From assembly GCF_014651875.1 (NCBI RefSeq), contig NZ_BMXS01000031.1, positions 1 through 41,675 on the forward strand: 41,675 nt of DNA, written 5' to 3'. Made by a program: the position numbers and the translations under genes. This document shows positions 34,187 through 41,675 of the stretch, piece by piece; within the stretch, counting starts at the first letter, position 1, and every line of letters starts with the position of its first letter. The stretch is from Litchfieldella qijiaojingensis (GTDB lineage Bacteria > Pseudomonadota > Gammaproteobacteria > Pseudomonadales > Halomonadaceae). The notes beneath the pieces are model-generated. The model had not been told where the DNA came from and ran no database searches. It worked only from the letters and a program-made list of their open reading frames with translations.

Positions 34187-35308
34187 ATGCGCGGCATGTG
34201 GCGAGAGGGCAACCGCTTCACATTGTTGCCGGAAGCCAAGCGCTTCATCCCGGAGATGTTCACCGCCATCGAGCAGGCCCGTTCCTCGATTCTGATCGAG
34301 CTGTACCTGATGGAATCGGGGCGTCTGGCGACGGGGATGATCGATGCGCTGGGGCGGGCCGTCGAGCGAGGCGTCTCGGTGATGCTGATGCTGGATGGCT
34401 ATGGCGCCATGGGATTGACCGACGAAGACCGTACACGCCTGCGCGAATGCGGCGTGGCCTTGCGCTTCTTCAATCCGCTGGGATTCCACTCGTTAGCCAA
34501 GAACCTGACCCGCGATCATCGCAAGCTGGTGGTGGTGGATGGGCGCGTGGCCTTCACCGGCGGGTTCGGTGCCGTGGATGAGTTCCTGGAGGCCTGGTAC
34601 GAGGTGGCGATTCGCATCGAAGGGCCGGTGGTTGGCGACTGGGTGCGATTGTTCTCGCGGCTTTGGGACTCTCCCTTGACTCGAGGCAGGAGGAAAGCCG
34701 GTCTGGTGCGGGATCTGATACTGGATATTCCCGAGTATATCGATGGCCAAGGCATGCGCGGGCGGGTGGTATGGGGACAGGGCTACCGCTACCAGGCCAT
34801 TCGCCATTCCATGCACCAGCAGATTTCCTCGGCGACACGCCGTATCTGGATCTGTACTCCCTATTTCGTGCCGACCTTCGGTCTGCGCCTGCGTTTGGCC
34901 AGGGCGGCCAGGCGCGGTGTCGACGTGCGCCTGTTATTGCCTGGCGATGCTCATGACCATCCCGTGGTGCGTTATGCCGGCCAGCGTTTCTATGGTCGCC
35001 TGTTGCGTGCCGGAGTACGAATCTTCGAATTCCAGCCGATCTTCATACACGCCAAATTCTCGTTGGCCGACGATTGGACCACGTTGGGATCGTGCAATTT
35101 CGATCACTGGAGCCTGCATTGGAATCTGGAGGCCAATCAGGAAGTCCACGATGCGCATTTCGCCAGCGAGGTGGCGGCATTGTTCGAGCGCAATTTCGCC
35201 GCCAGTCATGAGATCGATCCGGCCCGCTGGGCCCAACGGCCCCGCTGGCAGCGGCTGCGTGAATGGCTGTTCGGTACCCTGGATGCCTGGCTAACGCGGC
35301 TTCGCTGA
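34187..35308 (+). CDS. Phospholipase-D-type cardiolipin synthase (ClsB-like)
   Basis: This 373-residue protein has two HKD motifs: H111 in DHRKLVVVDGRVAFTGGFGA and H288 in IHAKFSLADDWTTLGSCNFD. There are no N-terminal transmembrane helices, which places it nearer to ClsB/YmdC-type enzymes than to ClsA. It probably condenses phosphatidylglycerol or related lipids. Cardiolipin rises with salt in many halophiles, so the role fits the organism. ATG 34187 has AAGGAGG in front; upstream ATGs in frame do not. It is divergent from plsB. A MITE copy begins at the base after the stop codon. Confidence 0.9.
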   Translation: MRGMWREGNRFTLLPEAKRFIPEMFTAIEQARSSILIELYLMESGRLATGMIDALGRAVERGVSVMLMLDGYGAMGLTDEDRTRLRECGVALRFFNPLGFHSLAKNLTRDHRKLVVVDGRVAFTGGFGAVDEFLEAWYEVAIRIEGPVVGDWVRLFSRLWDSPLTRGRRKAGLVRDLILDIPEYIDGQGMRGRVVWGQGYRYQAIRHSMHQQISSATRRIWICTPYFVPTFGLRLRLARAARRGVDVRLLLPGDAHDHPVVRYAGQRFYGRLLRAGVRIFEFQPIFIHAKFSLADDWTTLGSCNFDHWSLHWNLEANQEVHDAHFASEVAALFERNFAASHEIDPARWAQRPRWQRLREWLFGTLDAWLTRLR

Positions 35309-35451
35309 GGACACACTGAATAATTGCCTACGCGGGCAAATCGCTGCGTTGCGCGGTGCTCGGAAGCCTCACCTATACCCCATAGGCTCCGGTTCCTGCG
35401 CTCCGTGCGCCTTGCGCTTTACTCCGCTCGCCGATTTATTCAGCGTTTCCC
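35309..35451 (+). repeat. MITE-like palindromic repeat, copy C
   Basis: This 143-bp copy runs from GGACACACTGAATAATT, directly after the cls-like TGA, to an inverted right end GGGAAACGCTGAATAAAT. It shares most of its bases with copy A over the central part. The 3' UTR of the cls-like gene is therefore a folded repeat. Confidence 0.88.
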
Positions 35452-35813
35452 TAAAGCAATTCATACTGTTGCATGTCCGTTTCACGTAAAAATGTCCGAA
35501 AAGCGCAACTGTTTGCTCCTGACGCTATTTATGAAACGTCTTGTTTGATAGCTTCTCCCCCCGAAATCCACGTTTCTTGTCTGAAACTGTCGAGAAGATG
35601 AGAGAGTGAAAGGATTCCGCAGCGGGAAATGCCGTGAACGCGAAGGAAGGTCGAGTTCGGCTACCGAACGAGCCGCCCGTTTCCGTGGTGTTTCGCATAT
35701 CGAATTCGAACGGCGCGCTTGACGACTGACGCGCCAATACCGAGTGCCCCTTCCGTCCGGTGTCGAGCTACCCCCGCCCGGACGGTTTTTTCTTTCGCAT
35801 TCATGGGCAGCGT
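35452..35813. other. 362-bp non-coding region with local hairpins and an intrinsic terminator
   Basis: There is no supported coding sequence; the frames here lack ribosome binding sites. On the plus strand it carries hairpins GTTCGG-CTA-CCGAAC (about 35656-35670) and GGCGCG...CGCGCC (about 35712-35735), and then the terminator at 35753. This is the layout of a small RNA gene or a long 3' UTR. No convincing promoter was found, so the plus-strand transcript it would terminate could simply be that of the cls-like gene. Confidence 0.45.
35753..35791 (+). terminator. Rho-independent terminator (plus strand)
   Basis: CCGTCCGG (35753-35760) pairs with CCGGACGG (35778-35785) across a 17-base loop and is followed by TTTTTTCTTT. 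The T-run shows plus-strand direction, that is, against the araC-type gene that ends at 35814. It therefore marks the end of a transcript arriving from the left. Confidence 0.85.
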
Positions 35814-36821
35814 TTAGGCTTCTGCCTTTCGTGAGTGCTTCATTCGTTTGACGGTTTCCGAGGGATATTGTCCGTAGGCCGCCTTGTATTCGGCGGAAAA
35901 CCGACCGAAATGGGTAAAGCCCCATTTCAGGGCCACTTCACCTATACCTAGCTGATTTTCCGGCGATGAAAGTTCCTCATGCACCGCTTCGAGTCGAATG
36001 TTGCGAAGATAACGCAATGGGGAGGTGTTGCGGTGACGCTGGAAACCGGTTTGCAGCGCTCGCGCGCTGACTCCCGCGATTTCGGCAATTTGCGTTACGG
36101 TGAGCGGTCGATGCAAGTTGGCATGCATGAAGTCGATGGCAACCTTTACATGCCGCGGCGTGATATCGATCAACTGACCATTATCCTGCTTGGCAGGCTG
36201 GTCTGGCATGTTCTCGAAGATCAGGTGCAATACGGACTTGATGAACTTTTTCATCGCTTGGGGCGAGTGTTCCCAAGTCTGGCTTTCGCATATTCCCGCT
36301 ATGAGGGTTCGGATCATAAGGCCAAGAGTCGGGCCAATTCCTTGTGATAAATCGATCACAGGGTTGTAGTCTAGTTCATACATCATGCTGTCACATGACA
36401 GCTCATCAAGAACCGTTGTGACGATCGGCTTGGCAACGTTCAGCGATATCATTGAGTTTTCATGATTGTCGCAGAAGAACCGCATTCCGCGCAGCAATGG
36501 TGTGGGAGCCAGCAAGGCATGGCCGGGTGTTACGCTAAACGTTTGGTTTCCAAGTGAAGCTTCAATCCGGCCGATGCGGGGTATCAAGAGCCCCAAATTA
36601 TCTTCGTTTCCATCGTAGGTGAAGGACCAGTCATCGGAGCATCGTGCTTTCAACACGGTCAGGCCGTTGGTGTTGTATACGTCCACTCTCCACTGGAAAG
36701 GGGCATTGGCTCGACGCGTGGGACGTGACAAGGAGTGATGGTAAGGCTCCAGTGTTTGCCGCAATGATTCGAAGCTGTTGCCGGATAGGGTAGGGAACGT
36801 AGGGTAAAGACGATGCTTCAA
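35814..36821 (-). CDS. AraC-family transcriptional regulator
   Basis: This 335-residue protein starts at TTG 36821, with AAGGAG 8 nt upstream. The N-terminal part (residues about 30-200) is a cupin-like effector domain of the AraC_binding_2 style (FTYDGNEDNLGLLIPRIGRI, PGHALLAPTPLLRG). The C-terminal double helix-turn-helix spans about residues 235-330 (LTVTQIAEIAGVSARALQTG, GIGEVALKWGFTHFGRFSAE followed by YKAAYGQYPSE). The effector is unknown. The gene is visibly less GC-rich than its neighbours on both sides, suggesting horizontal acquisition. It is divergent from the chemosensory cluster, but 187 bp away, and control of that cluster is only a possibility. Confidence 0.9.
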   Translation of the reverse strand: MKHRLYPTFPTLSGNSFESLRQTLEPYHHSLSRPTRRANAPFQWRVDVYNTNGLTVLKARCSDDWSFTYDGNEDNLGLLIPRIGRIEASLGNQTFSVTPGHALLAPTPLLRGMRFFCDNHENSMISLNVAKPIVTTVLDELSCDSMMYELDYNPVIDLSQGIGPTLGLMIRTLIAGICESQTWEHSPQAMKKFIKSVLHLIFENMPDQPAKQDNGQLIDITPRHVKVAIDFMHANLHRPLTVTQIAEIAGVSARALQTGFQRHRNTSPLRYLRNIRLEAVHEELSSPENQLGIGEVALKWGFTHFGRFSAEYKAAYGQYPSETVKRMKHSRKAEA

Positions 36822-37008
36822 TTTTCCGGCTCCTTGGATCGCACTTTTTTATCCATTCATGCTCCCTTCGTATATCGGCGGGATATTGGTAACTCAGTAT
36901 CCATTTAGCGAAGTCGTTATCCGAATAGCGAAATTAAATTGTGTCCAAGGGTTCGGACTCGTTTTTCATGGCCGATAGTCCGATAGGTCGGGAAATGGAG
37001 ATTCGATA

Positions 37009-37290
37009 GTGAACGATGCAAGAGAAATGACGGTGAAGCTGGAAGGCACGCTTGGGCTTCGCAATGTGCAGCAGGTCTGCCGCAGTCTCGAGGAAGTGCT
37101 CGAGTCGGGAAAGACGGTGGCGGTGGATGTGCGTGAAGTGGTCGAAGTCGATATCAGTGTTCTCCAGCTACTGATTGCCGCCCGTGTCAGCGCTATGCAG
37201 CGTGGAGCCGAGCTGCGCCTGGTCACGGCTCGTGGCGACGCTGTTCAAACCGCCATGGAGCGTGCCGGCCTGCTCGAAGCGCAGCAATGA
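37009..37290 (+). CDS. STAS-domain protein
   Basis: This 93-residue protein starts with GTG at 37009 (GGAG about 9 nt upstream). It has the STAS/anti-sigma-antagonist fold: GTLGLRNVQQVCRSLEEVLE, then VAVDVREVVEVDISVLQLLI. Ser in DIS is the position phosphorylated in SpoIIAA-type proteins. STAS proteins placed directly before cheY-cheA occur in non-flagellar or alternative chemosensory systems of gammaproteobacteria and may couple the array to another output. It leads the cluster STAS-cheY-cheA-cheW-mcp. Confidence 0.88.
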   Translation: MNDAREMTVKLEGTLGLRNVQQVCRSLEEVLESGKTVAVDVREVVEVDISVLQLLIAARVSAMQRGAELRLVTARGDAVQTAMERAGLLEAQQ

Positions 37291-37365
37291 ACTCAGTGCG
37301 TTCCCCGGCTGGGATATGGGGTGGGGACAAGACGAAAAAATGATCGCAGGGAGATAAAGGACCTC

Positions 37366-37734
37366 ATGAGCAAGACGATTCTGACCATAGACGATTCCGC
37401 CTCCATCCGGCAGATGGTATCGCTCACTCTATCCGGGGCCGGTTACAACGTACTGCAGGCAAGCGATGGAGAAGAGGGGCTGGCCCAGGCAACCGCTCAT
37501 CGGGTCGATGCGGTGCTTACCGACCTCAACATGCCGAAAATGAACGGCATCGAATTCATTCGCCAATACCGTGCTCACCCGTCGAGCACGGGCGTGCCGA
37601 TCGTGTTTCTCACCACCGAATCCGACGGTGAGTTGAAGCGCCAGGCCAAGGAAGCCGGTGCCACCGGCTGGATCGTCAAGCCCTTCGAGCAGGACAAACT
37701 ATTGGCCGTGGTCAAGAAGGTGGCAGGCTCATGA
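37366..37734 (+). CDS. cheY: CheY-like response regulator
   Basis: This 122-residue single receiver domain has the acidic pair D9/D10 (TIDDSASIRQ), the phospho-acceptor D53 (VLTDLNMPKMNG), the Thr switch (IVFLTTES) and Lys in WIVKPF. ATG 37366 follows AAGGA. The stop overlaps cheA by ATGA (37731-37734). The DDSASIRQMV opening and the lack of an output domain fit the CheY of a chemosensory array. Whether it acts on flagellar motors cannot be decided here. Confidence 0.93.
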   Translation: MSKTILTIDDSASIRQMVSLTLSGAGYNVLQASDGEEGLAQATAHRVDAVLTDLNMPKMNGIEFIRQYRAHPSSTGVPIVFLTTESDGELKRQAKEAGATGWIVKPFEQDKLLAVVKKVAGS

Positions 37735-39746
37735 GCACTCCCGATCCCGCTGATACCTTTCGCCAGGAAGCGCGCGATCTCCTGGAAAGCCTCGAACAGG
37801 CATTGCTCGATCTCGAGCAGGCGCCTGATGATCGTGAATTGGTCGACAGCGTCTTCCGTTCCCTGCACACGCTCAAGGGCTCGGGCGCCATGTTCGGTTT
37901 CGACGAGGTCGCCGATTTCGTTCACGAGTTCGAAACCGCCTTCGATCGAGTACGCAAAGGGGAATCGTCCGTCACCCCGGCGTTGATTGCCGTGGCGCTG
38001 AGCGCCGGCGATCACGTCGGCAAGTTGATCGAAGAGCCTGGGCGGCATGCCGCCCAGGGCGAGCCGATCCTCGCGGCGCTACATGACATCGTCGGCGATC
38101 GAGGCGCCGTCAAGTCGACTTCCGTTCCGGCGCCCAGCGATGGCGCGCGCCAGGCGCGGACCTGGCGGGTTCGCTTCCGCCTGCCGGATGACGCGCTCGC
38201 GCTTGGCACCAACCCCTTGCTGCTGCTCGACGAGCTGCGCGAACTGGGCGAGTGCAAGGTAGAGGCACTGGCCGACGATGTGCCGCCACTCGAGGAGATC
38301 GATCCTCAGGTTTGCTATTTCGCTTGGGACGTCACGCTCACTACCGAGGCGCCGCGGGAAGCCATCGAGGATGTCTTCATGTTCCTGCGCGATGGCATGG
38401 CGCTGGAGATCGAATCTCTCGAGGCGGGAGAGAACGATGGGCCTTCCAATACCGATGAGGTGTCCAGCATGCCGACAAAAGCAGCGGCCCAGGGCGAGAC
38501 GCAGGTACAGGGCGCCGGGCGGCAAGGTGCCCCGGCGACGAAGGCCGGCAAGGGACACAGTTCATCGTTGCGCGTGCCGGCGGAACGCCTGGATGAGTTG
38601 ATGGATCGCGTCGGCGAACTGGTCATCGCCCAGGCGCGGCTCTCCCAGATCACCGGGGCAAGCGACGATCTCGAGCTCAAGACCGTGGCGGAAGAGATCG
38701 AAAGGCTTTCATCCGGCCTGCGCGACATCACCATGGGCATTCGCATGGTGCCGATCGGCACGCTGTTCGGTCGATTCCGCCGGCTGGTCCACGATCTCTC
38801 GCATGAACTGGGCAAGGAGGTCGAATTCGTGGCCTCTGGTGAGGAAACCGAGCTCGACAAGACAGTCATCGAACAGCTCGCCGACCCGCTGGTGCATTTG
38901 ATCCGCAACGCCGTCGATCATGGCCTGGAAGATCCCGAGCGCCGCCAGCGCGCGGGAAAATCCCGGGGTGGCAAGGTGCGGCTCGCGGCGGTGCATTCGG
39001 GGGCGGAAGTGGCGATTTCGATCCGCGACGACGGGGCGGGGCTCGATGCCGAACGTATTCGTGCCAAGGCCGAAAGCGCGGGATTGATCGCGCCCGATGC
39101 CAAGCTGTCCGATCATGAACTGTTCCAGTACATCTTCCATCCCGGCTTTTCCACGGCCAGCGAAGTGACCTCGGTGTCCGGGCGTGGGGTGGGCATGGAC
39201 GCGGTCAAGCGCACCATCGAAGCCTTGCGTGGCAGTATCGAGCTGGCCAGCGAGCCAGGTTCGGGTACCACCGTCACGCTACACCTGCCGCTGACGCTCG
39301 CCATCATCGACGGCATGCTGGTGCGGGTGGGCGAGGGGCGCTACTGCCTGCCGCTGCTGGCGGTGGAAGAGTGCGTCGAACTGCCCGAAGCCGAGATCAC
39401 CGAGGCCCAAGGCCGCAATTTCCTCAACATTCGCGGCAGCCTGGTGCCGTTCCTGCGCCTGCGGGAGCTGTTCGCCGCCGGTGGCGAACCCGACCCGCAC
39501 CAGAAGGTGGTCGTCGTTTCCTCGGGCGAGTCCCGGGTCGGGCTGGTGGTCGACCAGATCATCGGCAACAACCAGACCGTCATCAAGCCGCTGTCCAGAC
39601 TGCACGCGGATCTCGGCACCTTCTCCGGCGCCACCATCCTCGGTGACGGCAGCGTCGCGCTGATTCTCGATATTACCCATCTAGTGAGTTTCGGACGTGG
39701 CTTCGAGCAGCGTCTTCGCGACGAACGCATGAGGAGGGAGGCATGA
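37731..39746 (+). CDS. cheA: Chemotaxis histidine kinase CheA
   Basis: This 671-residue kinase has an Hpt domain with phosphorylated H46 (RSLHTLKGSGAMFGF). A second region at about residues 140-235 (TWRVRFRLPDDALALGTNPL, VCYFAWDVTLTTEAPREAIE) stands where P2 is expected and looks like the ferredoxin-like domain of alternative CheAs. A dimerisation helix pair follows (about 285-345, RVPAERLDELMDRVGELVIA). The kinase has its N box (LIRNAVDHGLEDPERR), G1 (IRDDGAGLD) and G2 (GRGVGMDAVK), and a CheW-like domain closes the protein (about 530-665). It is coupled at both ends by 4-base overlaps to cheY and cheW, so the three are made stoichiometrically. Confidence 0.96.
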   Translation: MSTPDPADTFRQEARDLLESLEQALLDLEQAPDDRELVDSVFRSLHTLKGSGAMFGFDEVADFVHEFETAFDRVRKGESSVTPALIAVALSAGDHVGKLIEEPGRHAAQGEPILAALHDIVGDRGAVKSTSVPAPSDGARQARTWRVRFRLPDDALALGTNPLLLLDELRELGECKVEALADDVPPLEEIDPQVCYFAWDVTLTTEAPREAIEDVFMFLRDGMALEIESLEAGENDGPSNTDEVSSMPTKAAAQGETQVQGAGRQGAPATKAGKGHSSSLRVPAERLDELMDRVGELVIAQARLSQITGASDDLELKTVAEEIERLSSGLRDITMGIRMVPIGTLFGRFRRLVHDLSHELGKEVEFVASGEETELDKTVIEQLADPLVHLIRNAVDHGLEDPERRQRAGKSRGGKVRLAAVHSGAEVAISIRDDGAGLDAERIRAKAESAGLIAPDAKLSDHELFQYIFHPGFSTASEVTSVSGRGVGMDAVKRTIEALRGSIELASEPGSGTTVTLHLPLTLAIIDGMLVRVGEGRYCLPLLAVEECVELPEAEITEAQGRNFLNIRGSLVPFLRLRELFAAGGEPDPHQKVVVVSSGESRVGLVVDQIIGNNQTVIKPLSRLHADLGTFSGATILGDGSVALILDITHLVSFGRGFEQRLRDERMRREA

Positions 39747-40246
39747 ACGAAGCCAAGAGAGCCGGAATCGCCATGCAGGCACTCGTGTTCGAACTGGGAG
39801 ACGAGATCTTCGCCATCGATGCCGCGCAGGTGCGGGAAATTCTCGACGAGGTGCCCATCACCCAGGTGCCCAACGCCCGCCCCTTCGTGGATGGGCTGAT
39901 CAATGTCCGTGGGCGGGTGGTGCCCCTGGCCGACCTGCGCGTGGCCTTCGGCATGACGCGTTCGGCGTCGGACCAGGACAGCCGCATCGTGGTCATCGAG
40001 ATCGAACTCGCCGGCGAACCGGCGATCGTCGCCATTTACGCCGACAGGGTGCATGACGTCGCCGATATCGAATCGGCCTCGATTGAAGAAGCGCCCAAGG
40101 TCGGCATGCGCTGGCGTTCGGAATACGTGCGTGGCATCGGTCGGCGTGGCGACAGCTTCGTCATTCATCCCGATCTCGGCAGGATCTTCATGGTGGAAAG
40201 CGGCATGGACGGTAGCACCGAGAACGCCGAAAGGGGTTCGCAATAA
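39743..40246 (+). CDS. cheW: Chemotaxis coupling protein CheW
   Basis: This 167-residue CheW-domain protein links MCPs to CheA: LVFELGDEIFAIDAAQVREI, then PNARPFVDGLINVRGRVVPL (the NxRG hallmark) and DRVHDVADIESASIEEAPKV. It is coupled to cheA by ATGA (39743-39746). The MCP gene follows after 115 bp of spacer with a small hairpin (ACCGGC AGGC GCCGGT, about 40324-40339). Confidence 0.95.
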   Translation: MNEAKRAGIAMQALVFELGDEIFAIDAAQVREILDEVPITQVPNARPFVDGLINVRGRVVPLADLRVAFGMTRSASDQDSRIVVIEIELAGEPAIVAIYADRVHDVADIESASIEEAPKVGMRWRSEYVRGIGRRGDSFVIHPDLGRIFMVESGMDGSTENAERGSQ

Positions 40247-40361
40247 ACCCAGGCGTGGATGAGAGCCGACTACCACTTGACTTTTACGACAGCCAACTGA
40301 AACGGCTGCGAGTTTCCGAGCACCGGCAGGCGCCGGTTCTCGACCATAGGGAGATTGGAGA

Positions 40362-41675
40362 GTGAGACTGACACTCAAGGCAAAACTGGGGGCGACTTTC
40401 GCTATCGTCGTCGCTCTGGCGGCAGGGGGGATGTACCTTGGCATCAGCAATTTGGGGCAGATGAACGACACCTATGACGAACTGATCGACAACAAGATCA
40501 AGCGTGTCCGGCTCGCCACCGAAATCGATGCCGAGTCGGTGCGCGTCGCTCGCGACGAACGCAATTTCATCCTCGCCGCAAGCAATGCGGAAATGGACGA
40601 ATTCGCGGCGGATATCGAAGAAAGCAAGACCAAGATAGATGAACTGCTGGCTCAGATGTACCAGCTTGCCGGCGCCGAGGGCCGAGCTGCCATCGATGCC
40701 TTCAAGGAGCCATGGGCAAAATTCCTCGAGAGTGATCTCAAAGTGCAGGAACAGGCCCGGTTGCAGTCCATTCGCATTGCCCGTCGCATGATGCAGAACG
40801 AGGGCAGGGATGCCTATCTTGCGGTGCTCGAATCCGTCGAAAGCCTGGCCCGGCAGCTCAGTGATGAGGCGTCGATTGGTGGGCGCGAGACTGGAGCCGA
40901 GCAATATCAAGCGGTGACCGATCTCGTTCCGGCGCTGCTGCGGGTGCGCGTCAATCTGCTCAATGTCCTCGCTTCCAACGACAATCCCGAGGCTCAGCAA
41001 CGCTTCGCCAAAGTGGTGGAGGCGCGAATCGCCGAGCTACAGGCGCAGGTCGACAAGGCATCCCGCCTCCTGGGTCGCGAGCACCGGGCGAGTTTCGATG
41101 CGATCGAGACGGGCATCGCGGAGTGGCTGCCTCTGCTCGAGGGAGCCATGGCCAAGGGGCTGGAAAACGGCGACTACTATGCATCCGAAGTCGCGGCCGA
41201 GGGTGGTAACTACCGGCGCGCGTCCGATGCCATTCTTGATGAAATGACCAACCGTTTGCGTGATGAGGTCAACCAGGCGCAGGCCGATGCCTCGGCTACC
41301 TACGAAACCTCGCGCACGACGATCATCGGCGCGCTCATCGCCATCGTCCTTATTGCGGCGATAGCGGCGATCTGGATCGTGCTCTCCATCACCCGTGCCG
41401 TTGGTAGTGCCCTCGGGTTCGCCAATGCCGTGGCGGCGGGCGATCTCAATGCCACCGCCCAGGTGAAGTCCAACGACGAGATCAAGGACCTGATCGATGC
41501 GCTCAATGCCATGGCCGCCAAGCTGCGCGAGGTGGTCGGTGAGGTGAGCGGCGCGGTACGCAACGTCGCCTCCGGCAGCCAGGAAATGGCCGCGGCCTCC
41601 GAGCAGCTCAGTCAGGGCGCCACCGAGCAGGCCGCCTCCGCCGAGGAAGCCTCGTCGTCGATGGAACAGATGACC
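40362..41675 (+). CDS. Methyl-accepting chemotaxis protein (3' end beyond window)
   Basis: The protein starts at GTG 40362 (AGGGAG about 8 nt upstream) and stays open to the window edge, giving 438 residues. TM1 is at about residues 9-28 (GATFAIVVALAAGGMYLGIS). A long helical extracytoplasmic sensor of the four-helix-bundle type spans about 30-315. TM2 is at about 320-343 (IIGALIAIVLIAAIAAIWIV), HAMP at about 344-396, and the start of the signalling domain follows (EMAAASEQLSQGATEQAASA with EEASSSMEQMT). It is the sensor of the STAS-cheY-cheA-cheW cluster. The ligand is unknown. cheR/cheB would be expected further right. Confidence 0.95.
   Translation, partial: MRLTLKAKLGATFAIVVALAAGGMYLGISNLGQMNDTYDELIDNKIKRVRLATEIDAESVRVARDERNFILAASNAEMDEFAADIEESKTKIDELLAQMYQLAGAEGRAAIDAFKEPWAKFLESDLKVQEQARLQSIRIARRMMQNEGRDAYLAVLESVESLARQLSDEASIGGRETGAEQYQAVTDLVPALLRVRVNLLNVLASNDNPEAQQRFAKVVEARIAELQAQVDKASRLLGREHRASFDAIETGIAEWLPLLEGAMAKGLENGDYYASEVAAEGGNYRRASDAILDEMTNRLRDEVNQAQADASATYETSRTTIIGALIAIVLIAAIAAIWIVLSITRAVGSALGFANAVAAGDLNATAQVKSNDEIKDLIDALNAMAAKLREVVGEVSGAVRNVASGSQEMAAASEQLSQGATEQAASAEEASSSMEQMT

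Noticed and set aside
35482-35925. 147-codon minus-strand frame at the end of the araC-type gene
   Set aside because: It overlaps the real gene in another frame, crosses the terminator region and has no start signals.

Overview
The window looks like the chromosome of a halophilic gammaproteobacterium of the Halomonadaceae (Halomonas type). The coding sequence is GC-rich. The order nadA / bepA / tusA-like / perM / bcp / dapA / bamC / MBL hydrolase / purC matches the arrangement I know from pseudomonads and their relatives. The genus call is inference from gene content and style.

Layout. (1) 1-1700 is a decayed contact-dependent-inhibition (CdiA/FHA) locus: an IS3-type element end, a toxin C-terminal remnant with its immunity gene, a second toxin tail with its own immunity gene, and a promoterless cdiA fragment. 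The AT-rich toxin/immunity part contrasts with its surroundings. (2) Two identical tRNA-Lys genes and a strong terminator follow. (3) 1979-10480 is an accessory, stress-flavoured region: a Sel1/peptidoglycan-binding secreted protein, a 24-residue membrane protein, two Crp/Fnr-type regulators, PRC-barrel and CsbD proteins, an AI-2E-type permease and an OsmB-like lipoprotein. It is full of broken duplicated pieces: a third, frameshifted crp, a detached crp 3' end, a complete and a truncated copy of a small unknown gene, and a PAS-domain pseudogene. (4) 10707-23894 is core metabolism and envelope: NAD synthesis (nadA, nadC), outer-membrane quality control (bepA, bamC), lysine/peptidoglycan precursor synthesis (dapA), purines (purC), methionine salvage (mtnB-mtnD-mtnC) and peptidoglycan recycling (ampD). 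(5) 24368-35308 holds pyruvate dehydrogenase (aceE-aceF), adk, tsaB-rsmJ, plsB and a cardiolipin-synthase-like PLD protein. (6) 35814-41675 holds an AraC-type regulator and a chemosensory cluster (STAS, CheY, CheA, CheW, and an MCP cut by the window edge).

Between genes I find several repeat families: three copies of a ~143-bp MITE-like palindromic element with terminal inverted repeats and paired compensatory base changes; two copies of a 42-44-bp short palindromic repeat; and two 7-bp tandem arrays that fill the convergent nadA/bepA gap from stop codon to stop codon. I see no CRISPR array, prophage or obviously new multigene system. The most unusual material is the toxin/immunity graveyard, the crp/small-gene duplication scars and the folded repeats. 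All functional calls are from reading the translations; no database search was run.
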